This document shows, piece by piece, positions 1 through 13,369 of a stretch of DNA of 64,000 nucleotides. The stretch lies in contig VCAZ01000020.1 in the NCBI GenBank assembly GCA_005784505.1, positions 3,349,868 through 3,413,867 on the forward strand, given 5' to 3'. The notes beneath the pieces were generated by a model. It was not told where the DNA came from, ran no database searches, and saw only the letters and a list, made by a program, of their open reading frames with translations. Every line of letters starts with the position of its first letter. The first letter of the stretch is position 1. The stretch comes from Bagarius yarrelli (taxonomy: Eukaryota > Chordata > Actinopteri > Siluriformes > Sisoridae). Both the position numbers and the translations under genes were made by a program.

Positions 1-2
1 GG

Positions 3-56
3 CTTGAGAGCCCACCACCCTCTGCTCCTGACCTCCCTGCTGCTATGGCCCGCTGA
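3..56 (+). other. Possible 3' tail of an upstream gene
   Basis: The first 60 bases are GC-rich, with a frame of 17 codons rich in Pro and Ala ending in TGA at 54-56, and the sequence then turns abruptly AT-rich. This could be the last codons of a gene lying left of the window. A second + frame is also open across the same bases, and no splice site or protein family can be recognised, so it may be chance. Confidence 0.2.
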
Positions 57-1179
57 CTGAAAAAAATTTTGTAGATACCGGTACACCACCCAAATCCATT
101 TGGTGCAGGTGCTGGAAAGAAGGAAACCCTTGTTAACAACGTTCGACTGGATTTGGAGCTAAAATTAATAATGTTGAATGTTAGTTTGTTTATAAAAAGC
201 AAAAACGCGACAATGAAATAGTAGCCTTTTCAGACAATATTTACAGAAACTTAATCTTAAAATACATATATGACAAACAGTTCCTAAATCAATTCATCTT
301 ATCTAACACATTAGAAATTATGTCAGGGAAGAACAAGCATTTTTATGATAGGACTGGTGCCATTATGGGTTAAACTTTAACCTGCATAGACTCATTTTAC
401 AGCACAAAATGGACCTCAGGTAAAATGTTTCACCCATTGAATCTGGCATAATGTCATTCATAGGTCGAGATTTGCTAATGCCATTATTTTTTATTTAAAG
501 AATATAAAGCTGCTGTTTTTAACCTCAATGAGTATATCAGAAATGATTAAAAATTACAAGCTGTATAAGGAGCAATTATATACACACAATCACATAAAGC
601 ACAATCATATACAAGAGGCTATGAACCAATAAACAAGTTTATAATCTGTACAATTTTATATTTTTTTATTCACAGGCTAGTTAGGCTTTTACATTGCACA
701 ACAATTCCTAGAAAGCATTATAAATATTTACCTGAACTATTGGGAACACTTTTAAACATAGTAAACAAAATTAAAATATATTTTTTATTTTATAGCACTG
801 GCTAAATGAATTTTAACTAGGATGTATTGAAATGATAAATATGTGCTTTAATTTTCACCAAGCAGTCTTTCTTATTAAATATAGGTTTAATAAAATAAAG
901 CTTCAGATTGATAAACTATGTCAAAAATAGCAGTAACAGTCCCTGTACTGTTTGATCATGAAAAATAAGCATATTATTTAGGCGATATTCTCTAAATTCT
1001 GATCAGTCTGATTACACATGATGACCAGCTTTGACTGGAAAAGTACAGGCAATAACATAAAAATGCTTTACAAGGATGCAGGACCTATTCTCTTTGATAT
1101 GGTAAAGAAGGTTGAGTGAAGTCACTGCCCTTTCAAATGGAGAAGAGTTAGCCAAATATATTTAGGCACCATATGAGGA

Positions 1180-1357
1180 AGTGGTAGCACGGTGGTTAAG
1201 GTGTTGGACTGCTAATTGGAACATCGGGGTTGGATTTCCAGCACCACTAAGTTACCACTGCTGGGCTCCTTAACCCCCATTTGCTAGATTTTATAAAAAG
1301 ATATAGATGTAAGTTGGTCTGGATAAGGGCATCTGCCAAATGCTGTTAATGTAATAT
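1180..1357 (+). mobile_element. tRNA-derived SINE copy
   Basis: The element starts with a tRNA-like head (a GGTGGTTAAGGTG A-box-like stretch followed by a degenerate GGTTGGATTTCC B-box-like stretch). It then has a CTGCTGGGCTCCTTAACCC body and a tail around GGATAAGGGCATCTGCC. The same order recurs in both orientations at several places in this window, so it is a dispersed repeat. Confidence 0.8.
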
Positions 1358-1738
1358 GAATATTCTCACAGTCAGGCTTCTGCTAGAGCTGCTTTAGATA
1401 TATTCCATTGAGCAAAGATCTCAGTTCTGTGGAATAGATTATGTGTTACAGTTGGTTTGGGAACATTTAGGGATCTAAGATGAAATCTTTGGATTGTGAT
1501 AGTCTGGAAGAATGGGTTCTTATTCCCTTTCCTGAAGGTTTCTTCTACGTTTTACATCTTAAGTGACAATATTTTTTCAACTGTTAAAAAAAATTGGATG
1601 GGATTTGCCAGTTATAGTATGTATCAATCTGGTTTTCCATTAAAGTTTAAAGATTATTGTCAAAATGTATATTTTTAAGCCTGCAATTAAATTGGGATGT
1701 TTTCTGTAACCGTAATCTGCTTTGTTTAGCTAATCTAT

Positions 1739-2232
1739 GGCTCCATCCAAAATCGCATACATACTGCATTTAAGTAAGTATGTACGTACCTCCCAACCAT
1801 TAAATAAGTATGTTCTTAAAGTACAATTACAGGTAATATAAATAAAATTTGGACATACTAAATCCGTAGTTTTGATATTGACATGTCACATACGACGTCA
1901 CAAAAGCACGTATTTAATGTTGGAAAATGTTTAAACTTGAATGATGGTAAACATGTGCAATTTAACTGGGAGGAACAATGTTTTTTTTCTTTAAGCATTT
2001 AAAGCTACTTAAAGTTTTACACTGCCACTTTCTGCCACTCTGAAACATGACAAGTCATCTCTCCCGTGGCCTCATATGATAGTAAAGTGCGCATCATATG
2101 CATACTTCAAAACCTGAACGGGAGTATTAGATCATCAGAGAACATTTTCACGTACCGTAGTTCACATACTAAACATCCTTACATACAATACCTTCACACA
2201 TAGTATGAAAGTATACAATTTTGGGCGGGGCC
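1739..2232. mobile_element. Non-autonomous DNA transposon with terminal inverted repeats
   Basis: The left end (GGCTCCATCCAAAATCGCAT) and the reverse complement of the right end (GGCCCCGCCCAAAATTGTAT) are close matches that continue into a TACTNNCATACT-type stretch. This defines a roughly 494-bp element with imperfect inverted repeats. No transposase frame is present. A PIF/Harbinger-type MITE is plausible from the end sequence, but the target-site duplication is not clear. Confidence 0.65.
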
Positions 2233-3217
2233 TACAATTAACTATATTTCTGATCTTTGTAGTTTGGCTGTTTAGTGATAATATCATGATTGATATTATT
2301 TTCTGGTCTATTATTGTATTTAAATAACTCTTAAGGAAAATTGCACACATTATTTTGTGTGGATTATGTTGTTCCTTTGGTAATGACCATCATTATGTGA
2401 TTTATTATTTCACAATGCTCTTTTTATTCTAAAGCCATAAGATTGTCTGCCTGCCAATACTAACTTGAGGTGCAATAAGTATGGTCGAATGACATTCAGG
2501 CTGAGACCCACCCTCTCATGTCTCCAGCTGTAAGGTCGCCATTTTGTCTTCCTCTTGGAGCAGGGCCTATAAATCATGGGTCTCCCAATTTCCCTCCTCC
2601 CTGCTTTCTCCTTCCCATGCTTTCAATTAATCTGAATGATTTCTACAGAAAATCCAATGGACCAATCAATTCACCTGCACATTTCAATACAGCGCCTGAT
2701 CTGTCCACAGCTTCTGTGTGCCTCCATTGCTCTTGTAAAAACATTATTAATTGCTGCTCCACCATGCCATTCATCTCTGCCAGCCTTAGCACAAGTGTCT
2801 GTGTAGCCCAGGAGTGTAATAACACTGTGAATGCTTGCTGACAATCCTCATGTCCTTTTCAGCCTATTAAAATGCAGCAGATTCTCAAGCGTCTCAAAAC
2901 AGACACTGGGACTGGATGGGGGCTGGTACTGCTGTATCCATTCACTGCTGATTACTGTCTAGCTGCCGAAAATCTGTCGAAGGCTAGAGTGGTTCAGGGA
3001 ACTTATGCCGATACAAAAACTGAACTGGATATAATAAGGTACTGCTCTTAATGATTTCAAATCCAACACCACCAAAATAACCTAGTAAATAAGAACATAA
3101 CATTCTCTTGGGTTTTTGCTTAAAGCTTAAAAGCTTTTAAACATAATATAAAGCGCTTCTGTACCTAAGATACACAAAAATAACTTTTAGCCGGGGCCCC
3201 ATTTACAGTAATTTAGC

Positions 3218-3475
3218 TTTAATCTGTCCATCCATTGTCTATACCCACTTATTCCCAATCAGGGTCACAGCGATCAGATGGAGTCTACCCCAGCTTTCAT
3301 TGGGCGAAAGGCACTGGAAAAAGTCACCAGTCCATCACATACACCCGAACAACCACACACACTCACACTCCAATAGAGCACTAGGGAGAACATGCAAACT
3401 CCACACGGAAGGACCCCTACTGGGGTGTGAGCCAACAGTGCAAACCCTTAAGCCACCATGCTGTCCTGTTAATAC
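3218..3475 (+). mobile_element. Dispersed fish repeat, LINE 3'-tail-like
   Basis: Runs from TCCATCCATTGTCTATACCC through CCAGTCCATCACATACAC, CACACTCACACTCC and GGGAGAACATGCAAACTCCA to AAGCCACCATGCTGTCC. These phrases are characteristic of a very common teleost repeat usually taken as a truncated non-LTR element tail. The body is shorter than typical copies. Class assignment is from memory of the motif order. Confidence 0.6.
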
Positions 3476-4210
3476 TCAAAACTCATCAAAGAAAGAACAG
3501 TTACACAAATATAATTTTTAATCAACAGTATTTATTATGATAATTATAATTATATTTGATATACTGTAGACCATCCAACAACCTATGGTTCTAACCAAAG
3601 CCTCAGATATTTTATAAACCTAAAACATGCTTCATGTAAAGGTTAAACCTTAGAACAGCAGTGAAGGTACTTTTCTAAAGAATTGTCATCAGCAGTCAGT
3701 AGGCAAACATGTGACTCTGTAACTGACACCTGCTCTCTGATCCCTTCCCCCTCACACCCAACACACACACACCCTTCCTCCATGTCTTTTGGGTCCCCAT
3801 TATACATTTATTGGTGACTGCGTTTCACTTGCAAAGGGGCAACAGTAGGCAATTTACAAGGTCCAGTCTGGTTTCCCTTCTGCCACCGGCACTTGTGAGT
3901 ATACTAGAAAAAGTCTGTGTAAACATCATAAAATTTTTGTGAAATTCTGTGCAAAAGAATGCAAACAAATTTTATGTAAAATGTGTTGTCAAAATCCTGT
4001 TTATGCATAAATGCATACATCAAAGCAATTCTGCTATATTTACAACAATTACCATTAAAAAACGTTTTCAAATTATTGTTATAATTATAATGATTATGAT
4101 TATTATTATATAGGTTGTTGATGTTGGTGTTGTTTTTTTGTGGTTTGGTGGTGAGGGGGTTTTATTAGTGGCATAACACTAAATAAGTAAAAATGAATTA
4201 TAGTGTTAGT

Positions 4211-4374
4211 ACATTTACAGCATTTGGCAGACACCCTTATCCAGAGCGACTTATATTTATCTCATCTATACAACAGAGCAATTGGGGGTTAAGGGCCTTG
4301 CTCAGGGGCCCAGCGGTGGCTTGGTGGAGCTGGGAATCTAACCCACAATCTTCGGGTTGGTAGTCCAACACTAG
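4211..4374 (-). mobile_element. tRNA-derived SINE copy, antisense
   Basis: Reverse-oriented copy of the same SINE as at 1180-1357: ACATTTACAGCATTTGGCAG, TTATCCAGAGCGACTTA, GGGTTAAGGGCCTTGCTCAG, then the inverted tRNA-like head. The CCAGAGCGACTTA stretch resembles the conserved core of the fish V-SINE group. Confidence 0.8.
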
Positions 4375-4557
4375 TGATTATATGTTAGTATTTTAATTAG
4401 TGATTATAGACGATTGTAAAAATGTTACTATTCAACTGCACTAACATATTTATAAATTTTTTTGTATTTTTTTTTTCCTACGTTCAACAATGTGCGCATC
4501 TGTGTTTGTAAAATTTATAGATTTGCTATTAAATCGTTTTTAAATCAAAATGATATT

Positions 4558-4560
4558 GAA

Positions 4561-4591
<31 letters not shown>

Positions 4592-4607
4592 GAAGGAAAA
4601 GAAAGAA

Positions 4608-4651
<44 letters not shown>

Positions 4652-4653
4652 AA

Positions 4654-4708
<55 letters not shown>

Positions 4709-4727
4709 GAAGGAAGGAAGGAAGGAG
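4558..4727. repeat. (GAAA)n microsatellite
   Basis: About 170 bp of GAAA tetranucleotide with interruptions (GGAA, GAAAA). It creates long Lys/Arg/Glu and Phe/Leu/Ser open frames on both strands that are not genes. All-purine on one strand, so triplex-prone and likely length-polymorphic. Confidence 0.95.
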
Positions 4728-7020
4728 GTTTTTTAACTTCATTACTTCCAGTTTTAGAACAGAAAATTATTACCTAAAAACCTATACTTATATTATCTAA
4801 AAACACTATTTCCAGCTAAGTATACATATGACACTAAAGAGGAATAGCCCACATAAATACATCATATGACTTTCTCCATTTTCATCATATTATGCATACA
4901 ATTTAATTTCTGATTTCTCATTCCAATGTATAATACTGCTCATTTTTTGCTCTCCCTCTCTCTCATTCTCTTTCTCTCTCTCTCTCTTTAAAATTGTGCT
5001 AAATCTTAGCATATGGTTTAACTCATTTAGACTGTGCTATTTTACTTAACTAACTAAAGGCCGGCAGGCAAGTATAAATTACAATTGTTACTTCACAATA
5101 TAAAATAATATTATAAGAGCCACCCATGTTGTTCAGGGTTTTTTTGTAAGTAAAGTTGAACAGATAATTGCAATGATATAATATGCTTTTCAAACTGTGC
5201 ATTGTGAATAAATTAAATGAATGCTTGACACATGTGTATATATACCTTTGCTGCTTCTGTACATCTTTTGTTAAGCTTTGGAAATGTAAAATTTGATGCA
5301 TTAGCCTGTTGGCCCCAGTTCAAACAGAGAAAGAATCTTGCTTGTTCCAAATCTTTAAAGCATCATAATTTATTGCCCCTGTCATCTGTAAAACTTATCA
5401 AATGTACCTCCTGCTGAGAGTGCAGTTGCACACTGCCACCTATGAGCTGAACGTCAAGATTATAATAATGTTTTAAATCCTTAGTCTTAAATGGAGACTT
5501 GAGTCATTATGGCTTTTTCTCACTGGTCATATCATTTTAAACATTTTAATGTGTTACTTAATATGACCAACCAGGAAAAATGTGTACATTAGTAATTCTT
5601 GTAAATATATTTATTGTATATTTCATAAAATTGACCGAATATCATAGTTTAACCAATGAAGACTATATGTATCTGTGTCTAGTCTATATTTCAAAATAGC
5701 TTCATTGCCCACAAAAAACTGTAAAATTTATTTATATAGGCAAACAGTTTTTATTAACTTTTTTACCGTTTTTGTTTTACTTCACATACAACCTAATACA
5801 GCTCTGCATGAGCTGGACAAATTGGATAAATGATTAACTTCAACTATAGACTTCAAAGCATAATCTAATCTAGTGACAATAAATTATGTTTTACTTGCCC
5901 ATCTTGAGAAACTTATGTACATAAAGATGTGTTCAAATTATTTTGGCCAAAGTAGCACTGTACTGTTGCAGATATTTTGCTGTTAGTTGCTATAAGCAGC
6001 TGTCTCATGCTTACCGCTAAAGCATCTTTACTGTATGATCATCTGCATTGTACTTTAGTGTATTGTGTTGTAGTGTGTTCTGTCTTCTGTCTTGGACATT
6101 TTCTTCTCTTAAGCACAAGTTAGCACTTTATTAACATATTTAGTCCTTATTTTTGAGTTATTTATAGCTGTGTGTTAATGTAACATGGCCCTACACAATT
6201 TTTTGTTTTATTTTACTGTGTACAAAATCAGGGTTATATAAATAAAATAACAAGAAATGCTTTCTGAATTGATTTGAGCTGAAAGGCATGTTGGTCTCAA
6301 AATAGAAGACATATAACTTTAAATTATGTCTTGGAGGGTCAAGCATAGGTGCCTGGCATAGTTGGTATGTCCACAAAAGTTTAAAATATAAATTAACTTT
6401 AGAACATGCTTAAAAATTGTAAACAATTTGGCTTCCACGTATTCATCACTTTTAGCTGGTGAGACTTAATTTACTTAAGATGCTGTGACCCATGTTGTGT
6501 AATTAAAGTAACATTGTGTGTATCGATGACTTAATGAGGTAAAAAACAAACAAAAAAAACAAACAACTTTGTTCTTTAACCAAACTTAAGTGTTACCTGT
6601 AAAAATTCTGACCTAGCATTATATATAGCTACTCACAATTGTTTAAAGGTTGCAGGGTTTAAGTAAGCACTAATCTTTCATTTCCCTCCTCTTAGATACG
6701 GGTTGGGGGTTCACTGAGTACTGGAAACAAACCACAAACTTTAACATACAGATACATAAGATTGCCTGATTTATTTAAAAGGAAATTGTATAATTTATGA
6801 AGCAAATATGACTGGCACTACATGTCAAAACATCCAATTATATTACAATATTATGCTGGTTTGGACGCAGCCTGTTTTTATTTATTTCTATTGTTTATTT
6901 GTACCATAACACCGTAAGGTAATTAAGTTTATCTTTCATTTCGTTGATTACAGTAAGGTATGTATAGTTGCAGATTGTATGGCATGTATGGTTGTCCTTT
7001 ATCCAATTATTTTATTTGAT

Positions 7021-7192
7021 TTACATTTACAGTATTTGGTAGATACACTTATCCAGAGCAACTTATTTTTATTTCCTTTATACAACTGAGCAACTAGGGA
7101 TTAAGGGCCTTGCTCAGGGGCCCACAGTGGTGGCAGAAACTGAACCCGGTCTTTCTGGTATCAGTAAAACACCTTAACCACCAAGCCACCAC
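7021..7192 (-). mobile_element. tRNA-derived SINE copy, antisense
   Basis: Same family as the copy at 4211: TTACATTTACAGTATTTGG, TTATCCAGAGCAACTTA, GGGCCTTGCTCAGGGGCCCA, ending in AACACCTTAACCACCAAGCC. It lies about 640 bp upstream of the inferred atp5mc1 start site. Confidence 0.8.
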
Positions 7193-7559
7193 ATTATATT
7201 TTTATTCTTCAGGAACAGTAGAACAGTAACAAAAGTTACATTTTGGTATGAAAGGCATAAAATATTGCACATTAAATTAAATTCAGTCTATTTGTGTATA
7301 TAACATTTGCCTTCTTTATTACAGTGTATAGTTATAATAATAAACTTGGATTGGATTGGATTTTGTATTATTTTTTACAACAACACTAAATAAAAAATTA
7401 ACTTATAGACAAATTTAATATAAAACAGAAAGAAAAATCCTGTGGGAAGACCAGAACTAGCTTACGTGTCAACTTTAAAGTATAATTATACACGACACCG
7501 ACATGTTTTTAGTGTATGTCGCCTTCTGCAGCCCAAAGATTTGTACTGCAGGTATTCGC

Positions 7560-7887
7560 CTTGTCGTAGTAGAGGCGGGACTTCCGAAAGTATGTCCGGT
7601 TTTCCTCACGCAATTTCATCCAATTAAAAAGAAAGATATGAAAAGTCCCGCCTCATTTAACGATTATATCCAATAAAAAAACAGATGTTCACCTTTTCGA
7701 TGTTTTATTGGTCATTAATATACACTTGACAACACATAAAGCCAATCATAGATCGAGATTGTAACTTTCCGTCCAATGGTGACTGAGGACGTAGTTCTTA
7801 AGCTTATAAATGACAAGGTGACAGTTGAACACGGCGCTTATTGACTCTAGCTTCAAATTTGTCTTCTGCACCTTGTGTATTAAATAG
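7560..7887 (+). promoter_or_regulatory. atp5mc1: atp5mc1 promoter and untranslated exon 1
   Basis: Five CCAAT boxes lie at 7620-7624, 7670-7674, 7707-7711 (reverse strand), 7742-7746 and 7773-7777, spaced 31-50 bp apart. GC-box-like AGGCGGGA and CCCGCC occur at 7572 and 7647, and a TATAAA at 7805-7810. Transcription probably starts near 7835 (inferred). A donor ATAG|GTGAGT closes a non-coding first exon at 7887. Clustered CCAAT boxes suggest NF-Y-driven housekeeping expression. Confidence 0.65.
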
Positions 7888-9167
7888 GTGAGTTCAGTGT
7901 TGTTAGTGCTGCCAGGACTTTAGTGCTTTTGGTGTTTGTTTGTTTCTATCTTTGTTAATTGCAATGAAATTATGCAACTAGCCTAAACGTGTCCGAACTA
8001 CTACAACCATTCATAGGTGGCTAAGCAGCTAGCTACTGAGCTCAATCGGTGAACAGCTTTTTAATCATTTGTGTCGAAAAAGATGCAAATAGCTTTACAG
8101 GCGGTGTGTACAGGAGCTTATACTAAAACACGTAGTTACTTTAACATTTGACACCTGTTAAGAGTGTAACTGTTAAGCCCTCGGGCCTTATGTCCAGCCC
8201 TGGCGCTTTAAGGGCAATAGATAATGAGTAAATCAGGTTTTAGTTGTTGAAGGACAAAACATTCTCGTCCATTTTTATAAACTTTTTATAGGCTATTTAA
8301 TCGTCTTGTTAGAAATGCAAATGTAAGTATTGATGACCTTCACGTTGTTGTCTACGTCTTAGGGTGATTTGGGGAATAACGGGCCACCTTCAACTTTCTG
8401 AAGTAATAAATTGGCCTAGTTGCCCATGTGTAATTTGCAGTTTTGCTTTAATTTCGTTGGGTTTTTTTTTTTACCTTTTTTTTTTTGTTTTGTTTGTTTG
8501 ATCCAGGACAGTTAAATACATTTCTGAAGCATAAACGTGGGTCTGAGTTTTTCCCCCCGTTTATTTCAGTGTCCTGATTATCCTTCAGAGACTCTTGAGG
8601 GTCACCAGGTCACCAGGTTTAGCTAAGTTGGATCTAGACAATAAAAATAAATCACACCAAATCTGCACAGAGTATTATCAGTGTTAATATACCTGTAAAT
8701 ACTGACAACTGTAACGCATCCTTTTTTGAGTATAAATTAGTTTCTTGCTAGATTTTGCCTGTATTTAAAATAGAAATGCCATTTAAACAGATTTTATTTT
8801 ATTCAAAGTGGCTTGTGATACTGCTGAAATATTTTTTTTTTCCCCTCTTTTTAGTACATTATTCCCCTAAAATCCTTATTTGCTTTTCTTGTAGGCTGTT
8901 TTAGCAGTGGCTTTTATAGTTGCAATGACTAATTGTATCATATTGATCAGCCTGCTTAAATGTTAATGTATTAACCCACATGGCTTAATTTGCAGTCTCT
9001 TCGACGTTTGCTCGATGTTTGAAATAGTTAACTTTGGCAGTTAAGCAATTTCTGCATGCAGCTATTATTTGTCCATCTGGACCCTCATTTATCTTCGGTG
9101 AGCTCATCCCGAGTGGAGTGATCTAAACCCACTACAGGTTTGTTCAGGGTCAAAAGTGTTGCCGATA

Positions 9168-9425
9168 CTTAAGTCAATCACTTCCATTTATTTGGCCACA
9201 GCATTCGTCACATCCTGCTGTATTTTAGTATCTACGAAATAGAAGTACCCAAGCAGATTATTCTATTCTATTGCGCTGCAGAGAAAGCAGCTTACTAGTG
9301 ACCCTGCGTTATGTTCATCAGTAAATTTGGGTAAAGATTAGGTATAAATAGTCATTATTTGTAAATGAAGTGTAGTTTTATCATAGTAGCTACAAAAGCA
9401 AGGTATATGCCATGAAGGAGTTTAG
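9168..9425 (+). repeat. Duplicated segment, copy A (atp5mc1 intron 1)
   Basis: Diverged direct copy of the segment at 11326-11755. Shared phrases in the same order include GCCACA, GTATCTA(C/A)GAAATAGAA, CCCTGCRTTATRTTCAT, AGTGTAGTT and ATCATAGTAGCTA. It may be an old local duplication or two copies of an unrecognised dispersed repeat. Confidence 0.6.
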
Positions 9426-9676
9426 TTTGTTTTTCTGATATTTCTTTAATACCTCTGTGTATGCAATACACTTAATTGATAGAGCCCACATGTCCAAAAA
9501 AACCGTTTGCGTTGACGAGGTTTGTCATGATTTATCCGTGTGTCCTAGACCTGGTTAAACCACATTTCTCTGCTAATGTTGTCTTATTATTATTGTTGTT
9601 TATTGACCAGAGCTATTGTCTGATTCTTTGACTTTTTTTTTTTTTTTAATTTAAATCCCATCTTCAGGCTTCAAAC

Positions 9677-10897
<1,221 letters not shown>

Positions 10898-11105
10898 TTT
10901 AGACCAGTCACCTGGTTATTTGCCATGTCTGTCCATCCAGGGATCAGAATCTGAAGCAGAGCTCACAAGTCCGTGGCCATGCCATTCCAACAAACTATAA
11001 GAAATAACTTTTTTTTCCTCTACCTTCCCTCCGTGAGGTTTTTATGTAATTTCTCACTACAATTTGGGACAGTCTGTCTAAATAAATGGGTGGGATAACT
11101 TTCTG
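10898..11105 (+). terminator. atp5mc1: atp5mc1 3'UTR and polyadenylation signal
   Basis: Short 3'UTR after the TAA. A canonical AATAAA lies at 11081-11086, so cleavage is expected around 11100. Confidence 0.75.
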
Positions 11106-11325
11106 CCTTTTGACTTTCTCTTAATCATTTGAAGTTAAAGGTCTTTTAAATGGTCTTTAAGTCTCTTGTTCTTTGAGCTCAATAGAATCTGTTTAAAAAC
11201 TTGCAGGTGTTATGTTCTAGTCAAAGTGACTAAACTGTTTTTTTTTGACTGCGAGGTATGTGGTCACTGACCATGTAGCATTAAGAGAACTACATATTAA
11301 GTCAAACCTGTCTTTGATACACATT

Positions 11326-11755
11326 GAGTCAGTCATTTACATTTATCTTGCCACAACACTCAGTGGGTCCTGATGCAGTATCTAAGAAATAGAAATGCCT
11401 AATTTACGTTTTTTGAATTAATTGACACAAAAAAGCTTATTAGAAACCCTGCATTATATTCATTGAATAAACCAGGGGTGTCCAAACTTGGTCCTAGGGG
11501 ACAGGTGTCCTGCAGAGTTTAGCGTCAACTTGCCTCAACACATCTACCTGTAAGTTTCAAGTGTACCTAGCAAGATCTTGGTTCAGGTGTGTTTGATTAG
11601 GGTTGAAGCTTAACTCCGCAGGACCTGAGTTTAGGCACCACTTGATTTTAAACCCTTGAAGAAAGACAAGACAAAAATCAATAAAATTCTCATCCTCATG
11701 ATCATTTGCAATTAAAGTGTAGTTAAATCATAGTAGCTAGAAATGCTTATGGTTC
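11326..11755 (+). repeat. Duplicated segment, copy B, interrupted by a later insertion
   Basis: Matches copy A in intron 1 of atp5mc1, about 2.15 kb upstream, but is split at about 11471 by the inverted-repeat element 11471-11643. The matching halves are 11326-11470 and about 11660-11755. Confidence 0.6.
11471..11643. mobile_element. Short palindromic inverted-repeat element
   Basis: Begins CCAGGGGTGTCCAAACTTGG and ends AGGACCTGAGTTTAGGCACC, whose reverse complement matches the beginning. The internal part is also near-palindromic (CTGCAGAGTTTAGCGTCAAC against AGCTTAACTCCGCAGG). This matches a very abundant non-autonomous element of ostariophysan fishes known to me by sequence only. Inserted inside duplicated copy B. 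Confidence 0.7.
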
Positions 11756-12921
11756 TACCTTCAGGCTTGTCCGGCAAGTCAAATATTTCGAGCTGTAAGT
11801 AATTTCCTTGGAGGAATGAGTGTTTGCGCACTGTTCAATCAAAATGCTTTTATGGAAACCTGTTTGTAGCATCTGAGCTGTTTAGTGCTGAAGGTGAGAT
11901 GAGCTGCTGGAGCAGTGTCTCTGAGAGGCTGCACTACTGCCTGTTAGATACTGGGTTTTTTAATTATCAGGATGAATACGAATTTTGCTTTTTGTAAAAC
12001 ATGGTCACTGAGTAAAATGAATGCAGGCATGTATTAATGAACTTGTTAATGTGGTCCTAATTGCTAAACTGCTTTATTTGATTCAATTGGTTGTCTAAAA
12101 CTATATGCAGTTATGCATTTTATTAATAGGTAAAAATGTTTATAAAACAGTAGTAAAGTAACAGCTGCAGTTTTTACAAATGTTTAGGGGGAAATGTAGT
12201 TAATAATATGAGCCACATGGTGTGAATCTGGAAAAAATGGCCAGAAAACCCATCATTGGTACACACAACTGTTTATTTCAGTGAATGTGATTAGGTTTTG
12301 AGTGTAGAATGCTTACTTAAGCCATGCTTACTTAAGCCATGCTTACTTACTAGTTCCTTATTAGGTACAGACATCTTGTTAGAGGAGGCACAAGGACTTA
12401 AGGTGCCATTTAAGGCAGTTCTTTTACACTGTCTAGGGTTTTTCTGCTGTGCATTACTGCTATAAATTATGCTAGATTTTAAGGTAATTGTGAAGATTAG
12501 CCGTTTTTGCACTATGCATTGCTACACAAAATTTGCATGTTTACATGTTCCATGTAGAACTTTAACCGACATTTGGTCATCTCAAGCCAGATAGTTTGCA
12601 ATCCACATAAACCGAAAACTTGTATGTTATTATTTAAAGTACTAAATCACGTATTTATCCAAAAACCATTGTGATATGCACATTTGCTATATTTTTTTTT
12701 TTAAATTGTGCAGCCCTACACTGTATAGGCCCATTCTATACAACAGCTGGACAACTTGGACTATGCAATGCTACTGTGAAGAGGCAGTGACATATACGAT
12801 CACATTATAAATAGTTGAGCTCAATATTAATATTTATTAAATAAATTAATGTTTATAATACAGTATAATTAACAATATCAAATTCAAATATTTTTAACTA
12901 CGCCAAAAAACATCTTCCGGT

Positions 12922-12935
12922 ACACTAGGTGGCAG
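12922..12935 (+). promoter_or_regulatory. CTCF-like motif
   Basis: ACACTAGGTGGCAG matches the core CCACYAGRKGGCAG except for the first base. It lies about 0.8 kb upstream of the ube2z start codon. Binding is inferred from sequence only. Confidence 0.4.
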
Positions 12936-13338
12936 TAACCCACCCGAAGGCTCTCGACTAACACAATGTCGAAGGAGCATGGTTTGGCTCGCTGCCAACT
13001 CCAAGATGGGTGCATAGTTTTTTTGACTGAACGTATATAAAATTTACATCTGTATGTGGCTATATTTTAAGTGAACTTAGGAAACATAATTGCATATATC
13101 TGCAACTAATTTAGGATTTTTCGAAAATAACGATTTTTTTTGAGGATTTTGATTTAATTAGGAAATAATCCTATTGTGGGGGTTTTCGGGTTGTTTATTA
13201 AATAAATTGCATATGAAATGCAACAATTGGAAGTTTTACCCTTTATGAGTTTTCATTTCTGTATCACTAATGACGTCCTAATTAGGGTGCACTCAGGAAA
13301 GCGTGACACAAGCTTTAAAGTGCACTAGTAAGTGTACG

Positions 13339-13354
13339 TCAGCAGATGGCGCTA
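13339..13354 (+). promoter_or_regulatory. CTCF-like motif upstream of ube2z
   Basis: TCAGCAGATGGCGCTA closely fits the CTCF core CCASYAGRKGGCGCTA, in the same orientation as the motif at 12922. It lies about 360 bp before the ube2z start codon, at the likely promoter edge. Confidence 0.5.
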
Positions 13355-13369
13355 TTATTATTATTATTC

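Larger units (their letters stand above)
61..7600. other. Repeat-rich intergenic region upstream of atp5mc1
   Basis: I see no conserved coding exon on either strand. The region is AT-rich and contains two SINE copies in full, a third at 7021-7192, an inverted-repeat element (1739-2232), a LINE-tail-like repeat (3218-3475), a GAAA microsatellite, a TC tract near 4955-4990, and one block of balanced base composition at 2500-2900 that might be a conserved non-coding element. Open frames here are short and lack family resemblance. Confidence 0.7.

Noticed and set aside
2518..2841. 107-codon + frame
   Set aside because: Composition is odd for a protein and no family is recognised; the block is better explained as non-coding.
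4462..4800. 112-codon Lys/Glu/Arg-rich open frame
   Set aside because: It is the translation of the GAAA microsatellite.
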